64,000 nucleotides of DNA from Thalassia testudinum (Eukaryota > Streptophyta > Magnoliopsida > Alismatales > Hydrocharitaceae), in assembly GCA_037157565.1 (NCBI GenBank), contig JAZHRO010000046.1, positions 18,698,501 to 18,762,500 on the forward strand, in the 5' to 3' direction. A program made the translations under genes and the position numbers. This document shows positions 24,660 through 36,500 of the stretch, in pieces. Position 1 is the first letter of the stretch. The number at the start of each line of letters is the position of its first letter. The notes beneath the pieces are model-generated. The model saw nothing but the letters and a program-made list of their open reading frames with translations. It had not been told where the DNA came from and searched no databases.

Positions 24660-25838
24660 TTGTAATTGACATAATGCACTTAATCAGCACATTATAACAT
24701 TATTTTATGCATAGCAAAAGGAAAGCAGTAAAGATGCAGATAATGCTTATGCATGCATGAATTACCCTAACTTATGCTAAGTCCTAGCCTAATTTAGGTC
24801 GATTAAGGCCTATGATTGATGCACAATCATCATCCTTGCTAGTGCTTTTGTTATTTCCTCGCATTTCTTTTTAGTTTGATTTGTCGCTAACTTAGTTTCT
24901 TTTCTTTTGTATGAGGTACTTGGTGTACTCGGTGGATTCATTGCACTCATCTTCCTAGTGGCCCTAAGGTGAAGGAATCCAAGACCTGGCTTAAGCATTT
25001 CAGATTTTAGGATTTTATTTTTTATTTTAGAATTGATGTACTAGGCTTAGTGTGAGTAAGAGATTATTTTTGTTTTCTACATGGCCTTTATTATTTTTCT
25101 CCCTTTGGCTTAGTTAGTAGTGGATTAGTAATTGATTAGGTTAATTTAAAGGTTAGTTAGATTTTATTTTGTTTGTGCTTTAAAAAATAAAAGAGAAAAC
25201 TTACACACAAAAAATGCATTTTAACCCTAGAAGTTGCCTATTTAGGACAATTATGCTAGGAACTGCATAACTTCCTTTAGTTTCTAATTTTCTACGATTT
25301 GCATAAAATTTGTAGAGTACTAGAGGTAGGTACATTTTCTAAATCCATTCAAATACCTATTCATGCATTTTTATTCTTTGCATGCATAGAATTTAATAAA
25401 GGAATTAAGTTGTAACTTTGTTAAAAATCAATAAAAAGTGAAAATTCAAAAATAAAATAAAAACTAAATAAATATTAAAACCCTAAAAATCACCCAACCT
25501 TTTGTTTGATGAACTTGTTTGCCTTGTGCTTGTTTTTATTTCTATGGTTTGCACACTTGTGTGAATGACACAAGCATGCATATAAGGCACTAGAGCCTCT
25601 CATTTACGTTATTTTAGGCATATCGTAGGTCAGTAAGGAAAATAACACAATTTGTTCATTTTGTTTTTTCACCTCACTTAATCTAGATTAATCAATTTAC
25701 CATCTTAATTTATTACGTTAGTTGTTTTCATTGTGTTTTTGTATTGCGTTTCTCTTTTGTATGCTTGGTTGTAGATCTTTATTTCCTAATTTAGTAGAAC
25801 CTTTAAATAAAGAACCATATAAGGCTAGTAATAAACAA
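24660..25838 (+). other. Likely leader of element D, no PBS or LTR found
   Basis: The sequence directly upstream of the element D gag start is A/T-rich with no convincing frame. The minus-strand frame at 24810-24998 has no recognisable domain. I searched by eye for a tRNA-type primer-binding site and for an LTR end and found neither, so the 5' part of element D may be deleted or too diverged to see. Confidence 0.35.
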
Positions 25839-26752
25839 ATGGATAACCAAGAAATCCAAAATCAATTGTTGCAGTAATTGCAGCAATAATTTTTGGAAAT
25901 GCAACAAGAACAACAAAAATTATATTAGAGGTTTCAACCTGTTAATCAACAAAGACCGCTAAGGGAATTTTTTGATCCCTCAGGTCAATCCCTGAACCTT
26001 TCACCCATATTCTAGAAGTTGATGATGATTTTGAAATAAAACTCTCCACCATATCCTTATTACCTCATTTTTATGGGCAAAGCAATGAGAACCCTTTTCT
26101 ACACTTAGATGAATTAGAGACTATTAGCAAAACTATAAGAAGTAGAAATCTATGTGAGGATGCCCTAATGATGAGATTGTTTTCATTCTCATTAAACGAT
26201 AAGGCTAAATTCTAGTATCAAAATATAGGAAAACCAATAAACACTTGGGTGGAACTTCGATCTGAATTCCTTAAGAACTTTCATATAGGTAAAACTAATG
26301 CTATGAGAAGAGTCATTACTAGTTTCATCCAGCAACCTAGTTAGCATCTCAACGAAGCTTGGGGGAGACCTAAGGAGCTTCTTAGGAAGTGCCCACATCG
26401 TGGAATTCCTCATTTGTAGATATTTCAAATATTCTAGCATGGCCTTAATGAACAACTTAGGTGTAATGTCAATGATGCCTGTGGTGGGAACTTCCTAAGT
26501 AAGGGAGAAGATGAATCTTATGAATTGTCTGAAAACATGAGTGAGAACTCCCTTAATCATGCTTCATTGGATGCTTTTGATAGGAAAAATTCTAAAGGAG
26601 GAATTCATGAGATACAGAACACTAGAGAATGGGAGATGATTAACAAAAGGTTAGACAAGGTTGATATTTTGGTATAGGAACTTGAAAGTTAAAGATCTAA
26701 CCTCAGATCCCATGCATGTGAAGTTCAACCCTCTTTTGCCCCTCTTCACTAA
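25839..26752 (+). pseudogene. Gag N-terminal part of element D, cut by insertion of element B
   Basis: The start is taken at ATG 25839 (MDNQEIQNQLLQ), followed by a glutamine-rich stretch as in element A gag. The gag domain then reads LSTISLLPHFYGQSNENPF, LHLDELE, LMMRLFSFSLNDKAKF, WVELRSEFLKNF, IGKTNAMRR, NEAWGRPKELLRKCPH. It has many stops and at least one frameshift. The frame breaks off at 26752, where element B begins, and gag resumes at 56386. This placement is inferred from complementarity of the two gag halves and shared strand. Confidence 0.82.
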
Positions 26753-28683
26753 TGAATTTACAATGTTCAGTGTTAATATTATCAATTAAAGTCAATTTCG
26801 AGGATACTTGTGCGCTATGACATATTATAATGGGCTTGGGAGCATTGCATGCATATTGCATGATTTTTACATTTTAATCACTTAGAATGAATGTTTAATG
26901 AACATGTGCAAAAGTCTATTTTGAAATAGGTTTCAGATGAGCTATTGGGCCATACAAATGGATCTGGATCGACGAACAAAGTCCAACGGACTCGAAATCA
27001 CTTTGATCTAGCCTCTGTAGCTCCCATAACAAGCTTGAGAAAGATCAACGGCCAAGGGGCAATTTGACATCCTTACGGGGCTCAGAGGAAAATCCAAGCA
27101 TATGGATGGATTCGGAGCGACGATTGAAGTCGGGCAACGTGGGAATCATCGTAATCCAAGCATCGTGGCATCTCCTGCAATAGAAAGAAGATGGACGGCC
27201 CAGATGGCACCACGTGCACCATCTAGGCCACCCAATACCGACCATTCATCACCGTATCATCTGCACCCTCCAATCTCAGCCGTTGCATCTTGATCCAAAG
27301 GTTGTGAAGCCACCTCCATTGCACGCTCGAGGCAACTACAACTCCTTCTTCGTGCAAGATCAACCATTGGATCAGCATCCAACGGTTGCCACCGCTCCAG
27401 CACCTTGACATCCTTACAACCATTCGTGCAGATGGCTCATTGGTTGCGCCTCCAGCAAGCATGCACCAGGTGAGGGATCGAATCCCACTTCGTGTCAATC
27501 GCGTGCCAACTGAAATTGGACCATTCGATCGGGTGCGATGAGTGCCATCTAGGCGCTCACTACTCACGCGCACGATCACGCGCGCAAGCACGCCACTTCT
27601 GATGCACACACGGGGTGTGATTTGCGGCACGAGTGACGTTTGAATCTAGCAATCGAATGACTTAAAAGACTCGTGCACTATGCACGCGTGGAAGCAGCTA
27701 GAGATTTGAGATGCGAGGGTGGGGGCAAGGGCGACGGATGCGGCATGTCTTTAGCAACATTTTGAATGTCGCTTGATGAGAACCTCATCATGAGCCATAA
27801 CTAGCTCATTTTGACCTAATACAAAGGATAAAAGCTCCTACATAACTCAAGGAAAGGCTTAACTCAGAGAATTCTGAGTTTAAGAAGAAAACAAGTCATA
27901 AGGGGTAAAAATGCAATTTTACCACTATAATCTGCATACAGGTCCAAACATAGGTCAAACAAACCAAATAAAAAGGAAAGTGGGATGATCTGATAAGGGC
28001 TACAGCAATTCCAAGGAACTAAATGATAATCTGTAACCTTAAAACAAACCCACTTCAATTTGCGAGGTTCGAGGCAAAGTAAAAATATAATAAACCCTCT
28101 AAAATTCATAGAAAAATAATCTCTAGGGTTTAGAACCTTCAATTTGGCCTTCGGAACCCTTTTTGACCTACATTGAGAACCATGCCCAATTAATAACTTA
28201 ATTTGGGTTTTTGCATAAATTGACCGGTCAAACAAGGTTTAATCTAGAAATAAAATTCACCATCATAATCCTTAGGTCCCAATTAGTCATGTATAAAAAC
28301 TTGAGCCTAAGAGGAAACCTTCTTGACCAACTTTACACTTTGGTCCTCATTTATTTACTTTTTGGCCCTCAACTTTTGAACCCTCACATTTCTACCCCTA
28401 ACTCTCCTTCGTTCTTTGCATTCAGGTCCCTCCTGCCAAAACCTGACCAGCACCATGCTCCGGCAACCTTGCGCGGAGCGTGGCGCCGCACAGGGTAAGG
28501 GGGAGGGTCTGGCAAGACAACCGGGGGTGCCCTGCGTCGTCAACCGTCGCAGGAACACCCCCCTGGTCGCTGCAACCCACCATACCGGCCGTGCGAACGC
28601 ACGAACAGTATGGGTCTCCATCTCCGGCGTCCTCCGGCGAGGGAGACACGTCGTCTCCCTCCGCCCTCCTCTCTGATTCCGCC

Positions 28684-28693
28684 TCTATAAATA
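28684..28693 (+). promoter_or_regulatory. TATA box of the solo A-family LTR
   Basis: CTATAAATAC lies at the position equivalent to the TATA box of element C, followed by a C-rich leader. The assignment rests on position and conservation. Confidence 0.6.
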
Positions 28694-30062
28694 CCCCCGT
28701 CGCTCCGCCGTTCTGAGCAGCTCGGTCCTGACGGGGAAAGACACCCACTTCCTCTCTTCCCACTCCGACAGGAAGCCCTCCAGCTCCGACGGCCTCTCCC
28801 CTTCCTCCTCGTCGCTCTGCCGCACTACCAGCTGTAGGGTTACCCTCCCTCGCTCTTCCCGCGCCACACCGCACCCAGCTGGCGCCTCTCCGGCCCTCTC
28901 CTCGCCGCCGCCCCTTCCCCTGGGCATCTTCTTCTCCGGCGACAGTCGATACGACTGCCGCCTTGCTCCAGCCCCTTTCGTCTCCGTAGCTAGGTCAGAA
29001 CTTCTCCCCATCTCCCCCTCTTTCTTTTCCTCACTGTCTTTTATTTGATTAAACCCTCGACCGCTCCTGTCCACCGTCACCCCCTTCGTCTCCGGCCAAA
29101 CTCCGGCGAGATGCCCCCGTCGCTCCACAGCCCCATATGCCTCGCCGACCCTCACAGAACCTCCGCCTCCTCACCCTGATCAACCTCCGCCCTTCCACTT
29201 CCCGCCACTCGCCCTCTACAGACCCCCCGAACAAACCCACTTCTCCGCCCGCAGTTTGACCTAGGGCGACCCTCACGCTCCGCCCCGCCGCCTGCCAGAC
29301 CTCCCACCACCTTTGCCGTGCCACGGCGAAGGTTCTCCGCGTATCTGATTAGGCCGAGAGGCCGTTCCTCTGTGGACAGGTATCTCGATCGCCGTCGCCA
29401 TTGCTGCGTCGAAGGAGCACCTTCAACCTGCAGCTCCAGGTGCGATTCGCCCAGGTTCGACTCCCAGGCTGCGCGGGGCATCTCAGCGAAGCATCCCAGG
29501 CTTGCAGCTGGGGCAAAGGCCTCGCGTGCAACCGCGAACTCCTGCATCGTCTTCAGCTGCGGGCGCCCAATTGGGGTGGGACATTTAATCCCACCTCGGA
29601 ACTTTTCAGAGGAGCGCGCCCGCATAAAGGCAGAAAGTGCCTTAGGTTCGTTGCCTCCTGAGCACGGGGTGAGGTCCCTCTCACTTACCCGCTCGACCCG
29701 GCCTCATCCGCGACCACGCCCCGCGGACCTGGCCCGACCCGACTAAGCCCGACCTGCACTCCTCGCCCACCACGCACGCCGGTGGGCCTGGACCCGGGCA
29801 CGACCCGTACCCGAATACCCGGCAGCTCTGGGAGAGCTTTCCTAAGAGTGACTTCCGTGAGAGAGAAACGTCGGGGAGAGGGTAGAATTAGGTTTTGCCC
29901 CTCTAATCAAGCTGTGCAAGTGTGCAGGTAGAGAAGAAGAAGAAAGACTCCCGCTGAACAGAGAAGGAGAAGAAGTCTGAAGGAAGAAGAGCAGCCAGGG
30001 CTGCCCGAAGAAGAGGACTGAGGAAGAAGAACTGAAGCAACACTGTAGCATCCGCGGGTTAA

Positions 30063-30088
30063 GTCGTCTGATTGGAAAATCAGACGAC
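30063..30088. other. Perfect 11-bp inverted repeat with 4-base loop
   Basis: GTCGTCTGATT (30063-30073) and AATCAGACGAC (30078-30088) are exact reverse complements separated by GGAA. Related, less perfect stems occur at the equivalent place in both LTRs of element C (48052-48077, 55627-55652). Confidence 0.9.
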
Positions 30089-30480
30089 GTCCTGAAGACA
30101 GGTGAAGAAAGAAGAAAAGAAGAGAGACGGAGCAACCAAGCAGAAGAAGAAGAGCACGGAAGGGAGATCTGAAGCAAGAAAAGAAGAACAGGAAGAATAA
30201 AAGCTAAAGCAGAAGACAAAGAGAAAGAAATAAGAAAAGAAGAAGAAGCCAAACTTTCATCTCTCACTCTCTTTATTTTTGTAATAGAACATGTATATCT
30301 CTAGAATACAACTTGCTCCCTGAGTTCGACCTCGGGAACTCTTTATTTTTCGAGTAAAAATTATATATTAGCAAATGATGGCAATAGCTATCTGTACTAC
30401 AACGACTTAAGAAAAGCTAGTTGCTGCCACCGTTTCGCCATCGCTATCGACCCAAGGATGAATTTGAGCCCTTTCCTTAA

Positions 30481-30490
30481 CTATAAAAAG
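30481..30490 (+). promoter_or_regulatory. TATA box of element B 5' LTR
   Basis: CTATAAAAAG lies in the context CCCTTTCCTTAACTATAAAA, matching the same site in the 3' LTR (45459). The solo LTR sits 36-40 bases upstream, so the B promoter is now separated from most of its U3. Confidence 0.6.
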
Positions 30491-30997
30491 GGCCATTCCC
30501 CTCCAATTTGCATCCATCATATACCTAAGCAACACCACCACCTTCTAGGGTTCCAAACAAGGTCTTGAAGTCGTCGAGACACAGACGGAAGCTCCTCCAC
30601 CGCCATGGTTGCGTCAACCCTGTCTTCTTCCTTGTCTTACTTTGATTTTATGTGATAGTGTAGTACAAGTTTTTCATTTGAAGCATTCATCTATATTTTA
30701 TTCATCATAATGTTTGATAATTAATAGAATACATCTTTGATATATTATTCGCATCATGATTCTCTAACCTTATTCCCCCTTTCTCTCCCTATCTCTCCCT
30801 TTCTCGTTCTCTCCTTTTCCAAGCGAATCAAAAGCGATATTTTTGTGACACGAAAGTGATTAGCAAATTAAATACTTTGCCTCCCTGTGTTTGACACTTT
30901 GACTCACATCTAATTATTTTTCTAAGTAAGATTGACATCATAGAACATGTTACAACGAATAGTTTTTACACAAACGTGTCCGATAAACATTAGTTTT

Positions 30998-31015
30998 TGG
31001 CACCATTGCCGGGGA
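30998..31015 (+). other. Primer-binding site, tRNA-Asp type, element B
   Basis: TGGCACCATTGCCGGGGA matches the complement of the plant tRNA-Asp 3' end at 16 of 18 positions. It lies 8 to 20 bases after the LTR end, depending on where that end is placed. Confidence 0.88.
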
Positions 31016-32262
31016 GACAATGGATCTCTTATTCACTTTCATTTTCTTGGTCATTATTTATACCTGTGTTATCTTACTTGCTCTTCTTTCTCTTGTTGTG
31101 GTTGCAGGAACCTTGTGCATTGACAACAGGAGGAGAACGAGTCGGGTTAGATCGAAAGGAAGAGCAAGAAAAAGACCACCATCAACCTGAATGCTTGATC
31201 TTGTCTTCCCATGATCCAAAGGTAACTTTCCATCCTTGGACCAAGAAATGGTGGTGTTATAGAAAAACTCTCTTTTGTTTGTCGAAGAAAAACACCACCA
31301 CTAAGTCTTCAACCCATTAACTTTGAAAAAAATTATTTTCTAGACTCGGGTTGAGGACATGATTAAAGGACCCTACACACCTCTAAAAATGTTGAGAAAA
31401 ATCTCAAAGGTGCTCCTTCTAGTAGGCAAGCTCCCCTTCAAATTTCAAAGGAAAACTCTTTGTGGTTTGGGCGTGAGAAATTTGCTACTGGAACTGTGAA
31501 AGGTTGTCCTAAGTTCTTGAGATCTGTAGGGTGTTATTCCTTCTACAAACTTGACGCAGCTATGATTTGCAAGAGATTTATATTTCTAGAAAGATCATGA
31601 AATTCTCTACACTTCATCTGCAGAACACTTTTGAATTTAAAATTGATTAGTGCTTGTTCTAATCAAGATATTAAACTTGCGCATTGATCTAGAGGTTCTA
31701 GCTAGATTGAACCCCTCTTGGAAAAATGTGAATTTGGGTGGTCTACTATCCTCAAAAAATTTTGAAATCGATTTTGTTAAAAAGCTCGTTCGGTTTTTGT
31801 TAGGATAGGGCCATTGCTTGTTTTGATTGGACTCTTCTTGACAAAATCTTAAAATAGATTCATTGAATAGAAGCTGCACACCCTAGGATCTTCTACACTA
31901 GGGAGTTTTGATTCTATATGGTCACACGAAATGCCTTAAAGAAAATCAATTTTCACCAACTATGTGCCTATACATTTGTGCCATGTTTGAAGTTGTAAAC
32001 AAGTGAGAACTTTAAAAGCCATTATAGCAAGATTTAAATCCTAAAAATCACATGTCTTAATCTTGTCTGTCAAGGAACACTTGTTTTGGCATTGGGTCCT
32101 TGCGCCCAATTGTGCACACACTTCTCGCATCTATTTCCCTTAGCACCTCTCCTAGTTCTTCACCGGTGTATGCATGGAAGGTGATCACTTCATCTTGAAT
32201 TGGTTGCTTTAGATAAAGAAACTAGGAGAAAACTTGATTTCTCTAGTGGTAGGATTGAAGAC
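31016..32262 (+). other. 5' leader of element B
   Basis: About 1.25 kb separates the primer-binding site from gag. It does not visibly resemble the A/C leader. A frame beginning at 30997 overlaps the primer-binding site and is not considered a gene. Near 31110 the sequence TTGTGGTTGCAG would fit a 3' splice site, but no matching donor was established. Confidence 0.6.
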
Positions 32263-34111
32263 ATGGTTGACCCATGAGTTGAGCAGGCTGAGGATCAACC
32301 TCAACCCGATGCCATGGCCATGATTTAGGCTCAGATTACTGCCAACCACCAACTTCAACAACAACAGATTCACACCGTCATGCAGGCCTGCACCAGCTAC
32401 AAAACCCTCAGGGGCAGAATCAAGGATAGAACCCTCAAGGACAACCCCCACTGAGCCCACCACCACCCCTTTAGGGCCAACCAAGGCCTCTCCGTGATTT
32501 TTACGATTCGTCTGCCATCAAGGTAGAGCCGTACCTTAGGGTGCCCGAAGGGGGAGATGATTTTGAGCTGAAACTTAATGTACATAGCTTGATTCAAAGC
32601 CATTTCCATGGGAGCTCAAATGATGACCCTTTCCAACACCTAGAGGACTTAGAGCAGATTGCCCAGACTATAAAACCTAGGAACATCATTTTAGATATTG
32701 TTTTAATCAAGATGTTCTCGTTCTCCCCAAGAGACAAAGCATCTCATTGGCTTAGGACTTTAGGGAGACCCATCTCCACTTGGGTGGAATTAAGGCATGC
32801 TTTTCTGAAGAAGTTTTTTCCCATAGGAAAGACTAATGCCCTTAGGAGAGCAATTGCTACTTTTACCCTGCAAAGAGGAGAGCAATTTCATGAGGCATGG
32901 GAGAGATTTAATGAATTATTGAGGAAATGCCCACACAATGATGTTCCAAGGTGGCAATTGGCCTAGATTTTCTACCATGGTCTGGATAACAACTTTCAGA
33001 ATTTTTTGGATGCTTCATATGGAGTCAACCTTTTGAATAAGGATGAGGAGAGTGCATTTGAGCTCTTTGAATCAATGAGTGAGAATTCACTTAACAATGC
33101 CTCCATGACCCAATTTAATTGGTCCAATCAACCCCATGGTGGGATTTATGAGGTGTAAACCAATTCTGGAATGGTTGAAATGGACATTATAGGCAAGAAG
33201 TTGGATCGGGCTGAGTTGGTGGATGAAAAGATTAAGGAGCTGTTGAACCAAACCCAAACCCTATTACAGACATTCTCCCTAGCAAAGGGAGCTCACAATG
33301 TGGATTTGGTTCAATCTATGAACCAAATACACCATGAACAACCCTTGACCATGTTCCAAGGAGGGACCTTTGATCCCTCAAACTCTGATTATTCTTTACC
33401 CTCACATTTGGCACCTTCTACCTTTGAAGATGCCCAAGCCATCCAAGGATTTTTTAAGCCAGACCCTTTCTCCAAAACTTACAACCTTGGATGGTGCAAC
33501 CACCTAAACTTTGCTTGGTCAAATAAAAACCAAATCAATTCTAGAACCAACCTAGGCAAAACCCTCCCTCCTATCAGCAAGGGCCACCACTAGACCCCCC
33601 TATAACTAGAATAGGGCAGCCCCTACATAGAACCAAATGGACACCCTTATTAAAATGATGGCTGATATGAACCAGAAACATCAGGTGGAGATAGCATTGT
33701 GAAGGGAAAATTGAGCCAGCTGTTGGATAACAAACAACAGGGATCCGTTCCTTCTCAGCCACAACCAAACCCAAGGAATGTAATGAGCAGAGGCCACAAT
33801 CCTCAAGGGTTCCAATCAAATCAGGGGCATGCCCACATGATCAAATAAGCCCCACAGACACCTCCTAGGTTTAATGCTTCTTCTTCTTCTCAAGGATCTA
33901 ACCATGGTTCCAATGCCTCATTCAATGCGGTTACATTGGGAAGCAGCACTCAAACCCAGGACCCTAAATGGCTAACCCCTCCTGTGACTTCACCACTTGA
34001 GATGCCTGATTCTGAGGATGAGAGGGAGGAAACCAAGGATCAGGAGCCTGAACCAATTCAAACCCAGATACCATATCTTGAGTCCTTGGAGAAAATAAAG
34101 AAAAGAGAAAT
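32263..34111 (+). pseudogene. Gag polyprotein region, element B
   Basis: The likely start is ATG 32263. A proline/glutamine-rich N-terminus is followed, after a frameshift before 32490, by the retrotransposon gag domain at 32541-32966: FELKLNVHSLIQ, DDPFQHLEDLEQIAQT, LIKMFSFSPRDKASHWL, WVELRHAFLKKFFPIGKTNA, FHEAWERFNELLRKCPHNDVP. A stop at 32964 interrupts it. The frame continues to 33170 and then through 33171-33593 and a Q/N/S-rich tail to about 34110. No zinc knuckle was seen. It would form the particle; decay makes it inactive. Confidence 0.88.
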
Positions 34112-34908
34112 GTGACTGAGAATGAGGAGTTGTTAGAGATTTTTAAACATGTACAGATTGGTATACCTTTCGTTGATGCAATCAAGCATATCCCGGCTTA
34201 CACTAAATTTTTGAAGGATGTCTGTACACCTAAGCATAAGTTGAGAACCCACGCACCTAGGAAGGTAATGCACTCAAAACAAGCTAGCTCAGTGATATTG
34301 AGCAGCCTTCCTCATAAAAGAACTAACCTGGAGCATCTCTGATATCTTGCAATATTGGTGACAAGATGTTTAATAGAGCCCTCTTGGACTTAGGTGCTTC
34401 AATTAACTTGATCTCGACTACCCTTTATCACAAGTTCAGATTTGGGGAATTAAAGCCCACACCTATGACTATCCAACTGGCTGACCGATCTGTGAAAACC
34501 CCAAAAGGGGTAGTTGAGGATGTAATTGTTTGGGTTAAGGACTTCTACCTCCTAGTTGACTTTTCAGTCCTTGACATGCAAGTCCCCAAACAACTACAGA
34601 ACACACCCATCATCCTAGGCAGACCCTTCTTGGCTACGGCCAAGGTGAACATTGATTGTGACACAGGATGTATGGAAATTGCCTTCAGAGATAAGAAGAT
34701 GCAATTGGATATCTTCAAGGAGACTAAGTCCTTTTATTGTTGTTGGCTCGAGGAGTGCGATCCCGTGGAAACCCTGGTTGAAGAATGCCTTACGGTTAGC
34801 TATTTAGAAGACCATCTTATTCAACTAGTTGATGACTACCCTAACCCATCCCAGTCCTTGGAGGTTGAAATCTATAGAGCTGATTACCACTGGCAACGTC
34901 CATTTTAG
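34112..34908 (+). pseudogene. Gag-protease linker and aspartic protease, element B
   Basis: Residues from 34112 give ELLEIFKHVQIGIPFVDAI and YTKFLKDVCTPKHKLRT, the conserved linker before protease. A break at about 34341 is followed by the 180-codon segment 34366-34908 with RALLDLGASINLIS (active-site D in DLGA), LKPTPMTIQLADRS, PKGVVEDVIV, and IILGRPFLATAKVNIDCD. The spacing matches element D protease. The protease segment itself is uninterrupted. Confidence 0.9.
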
Positions 34909-35960
34909 GAGATTGATGTTAATCAATTTCCACCCTTCCCTTACCTATCAAACATTGTCCCACTTGCACCTAAATTGAAACCTTTGCCAAAGAACCTTAA
35001 GTATGTCTTCCTAGAACCTGATTTTCACTATGATTACAATGCACACCTAACTAGGGACCAAGAACTTAGGTTGACTACTACCCTTTCTAAACATCAGGAA
35101 GCTATTGGGTGGACAATTTCTGGCATAAGGGGAATTAGCCCTACTTATTGTACTCACAAGGTCTATTTGGAAGATGGGGCTCGACCTTCTCTCCAGATGC
35201 AAAGGCAATTGAACCCAAATATGTGAGAGGTTGTTAAAAAGGAAATAATCAAGTGGCTTGATGCGGAAATCATCTACCCGATTTTCGATAGCCCCTGGGT
35301 GGGCCCTACTCAAGTAGTACCAAAGAAGGTTGAGCTCACTGTGGTCACGAATGACCAAGGCAAATCCATCCCCACCTGCACCATAACCGTGTGGTGGGTG
35401 TGCATTGATTATAGGATGTTTAATGAGGCCACTAAAAAGGACCACCTTCCCCTACCATTCATTGATCAGATTCTTAAATAATTGGTAGGGTAGAAATATT
35501 TTTGCTTCTTGGATGGATATTCAGGATATAACCCGGTTGCAATTGCACTAGAGGACCAAGAGAAGACCAATTCACTTGCCAGTATGACACGTTTGCATTC
35601 CGCCGTATGCCATTCGGGTTATACAATGCACCCACTACCTTTCAGCATTGCATGTTAGCTATCTTTTCAGAGATGGTAGGTGAATATTTGGAGGTCTTTA
35701 TGGATGATTCTCTACGTTCGAAGACTCATTCAACCATTGTCTTAGTAACCTAGAAAAAATCCTGAAGCGATGTATCAAGGTCAACCTGGTTTTAAGCTGG
35801 GAAAAGAGCCATTTTATGGTTCAAGAAGGGATTGTCCTCGGTCACATCATCTAGTAGAGGTCATTGAAGTTGATTGAGCTAAGGTTGATTTAATTTCCAA
35901 ACTTCCACCTCCTAGCTCTGTCAAGAAAATCTGATCTTTCCTAGGACCTGTTGGATTCTA
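34909..35960 (+). pseudogene. Reverse transcriptase domain of pol, element B
   Basis: The order is KPLPKNLKYVFLEP, IGWTISGIRGISPTYCTHK (34975-35226), VVKKEIIKWLDA, SPWVGPTQVVPKK, VCIDYRMFNEATKKDH (to 35481), then after a stop FCFLDGYSGYN. Frameshifts near 35570 cut the NAP block, and the catalytic FMDD is at about 35697-35708. NLVLSWEKSHFMVQEGIVLG near 35790 closes the domain. It is broken by several stops and shifts. Confidence 0.88.
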
Positions 35961-36500
35961 TAAAAGGTTCATTAAGGATTTTTCCAAACTTTCCAAGCCT
36001 TTAATTGACCTTCTAGCCAACAACTTACTTTTTGACATAACACCTAATTGCATTAATTCCAACAACACCCTTAGGGATACAGTCTCAACTGCACCTATTT
36101 CACAACCCCCAGACTGATCCCAGGACTTTGAGATAATGTAAGTTGCATCAAATTTTGCTGTTGGAGCAGTCCTTAGACAAAGAAGAGAGAAAAAATCCAT
36201 GGAGATCTACTATGCAAGCAAAACTTTGGATGAGGCTCAACAGAATTATAATGTCACAGAAAAGGAATTGCTCGCTATAGTTTTTGAAATAGAAAATTTC
36301 ATATCATACATTTTAGGATCCCACTTGATTATTTCACTGACCACTCAGCTATTCGACATTTGTTAGCCAAGAAAGATGCTAAACCTGGGCCAATCAGATG
36401 GATTCTGCTCTTGCAGGAATTTGACCTAGAAATACATGACAAAGCTGAATCCAAGTATGTTGTAGCCGACCACTTATCCACACTTCACCCAGAACACACT
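35961..36500 (+). pseudogene. RNase H domain of pol, element B
   Basis: After the connection region (RFIKDFSKLSKPL, about 35965), the RNase H blocks read VASNFAVGAVLRQRR (36140), [30 protein letters not shown], and, after a one-base shift near 36330, [22 protein letters not shown] (36360-) and VVADHLSTL. The shift falls just before the catalytic SDH, which is damaged. There is a single RNase H domain, as in Athila. Confidence 0.86.

Larger units (their letters stand above)
27774..30440 (+). mobile_element. Solo A-family LTR with exact 5-bp target-site duplication
   Basis: The sequence starts TGATGAG...CTCATCA and ends ...TTTCGCCA. It is flanked by TCGCT at 27769-27773 and 30441-30445. The length, 2667 bases, fits one LTR. 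No internal sequence follows, so this is a solo LTR left by recombination between the two LTRs of an inserted element. The TATA box is at 28684-28693, about 0.91 kb from the start, and a sense-strand GAA-rich tract is at 29928-30250. The part from 28400 to 29830 is unusually rich in G, C and CpG compared with other copies. The many overlapping open frames there are caused by composition. Confidence 0.93.
26753..30980 (+). repeat. 5' LTR of element B, split by a solo A-family LTR
   Basis: The LTR halves 26753-27773 and 30446 to about 30980 are continuous once the insert is removed. They match the 3' LTR halves 44405-45474 and 55898-56380. A TATA-like CTATAAAAAG lies at 30481-30490 just downstream of the insertion. 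The U5 part contains TTGCCTCCCTGTGTTTGACA near 30878. The inner edge is uncertain because alignment to the 3' copy loosens over the last 15 bases. The short open frames at 27045-27630 are not genes. Confidence 0.82.

Noticed and set aside
28355..29746. Many overlapping open frames on both strands in a G/C-rich stretch
   Set aside because: They lie inside a solo LTR with clear ends and a target duplication, overlap each other on opposite strands, and show no domain. High G/C content lowers stop frequency.
30997..31320. 107-codon frame starting at the element B primer-binding site
   Set aside because: It overlaps the primer-binding site and leader, is not present in relatives A or D, and has no domain.
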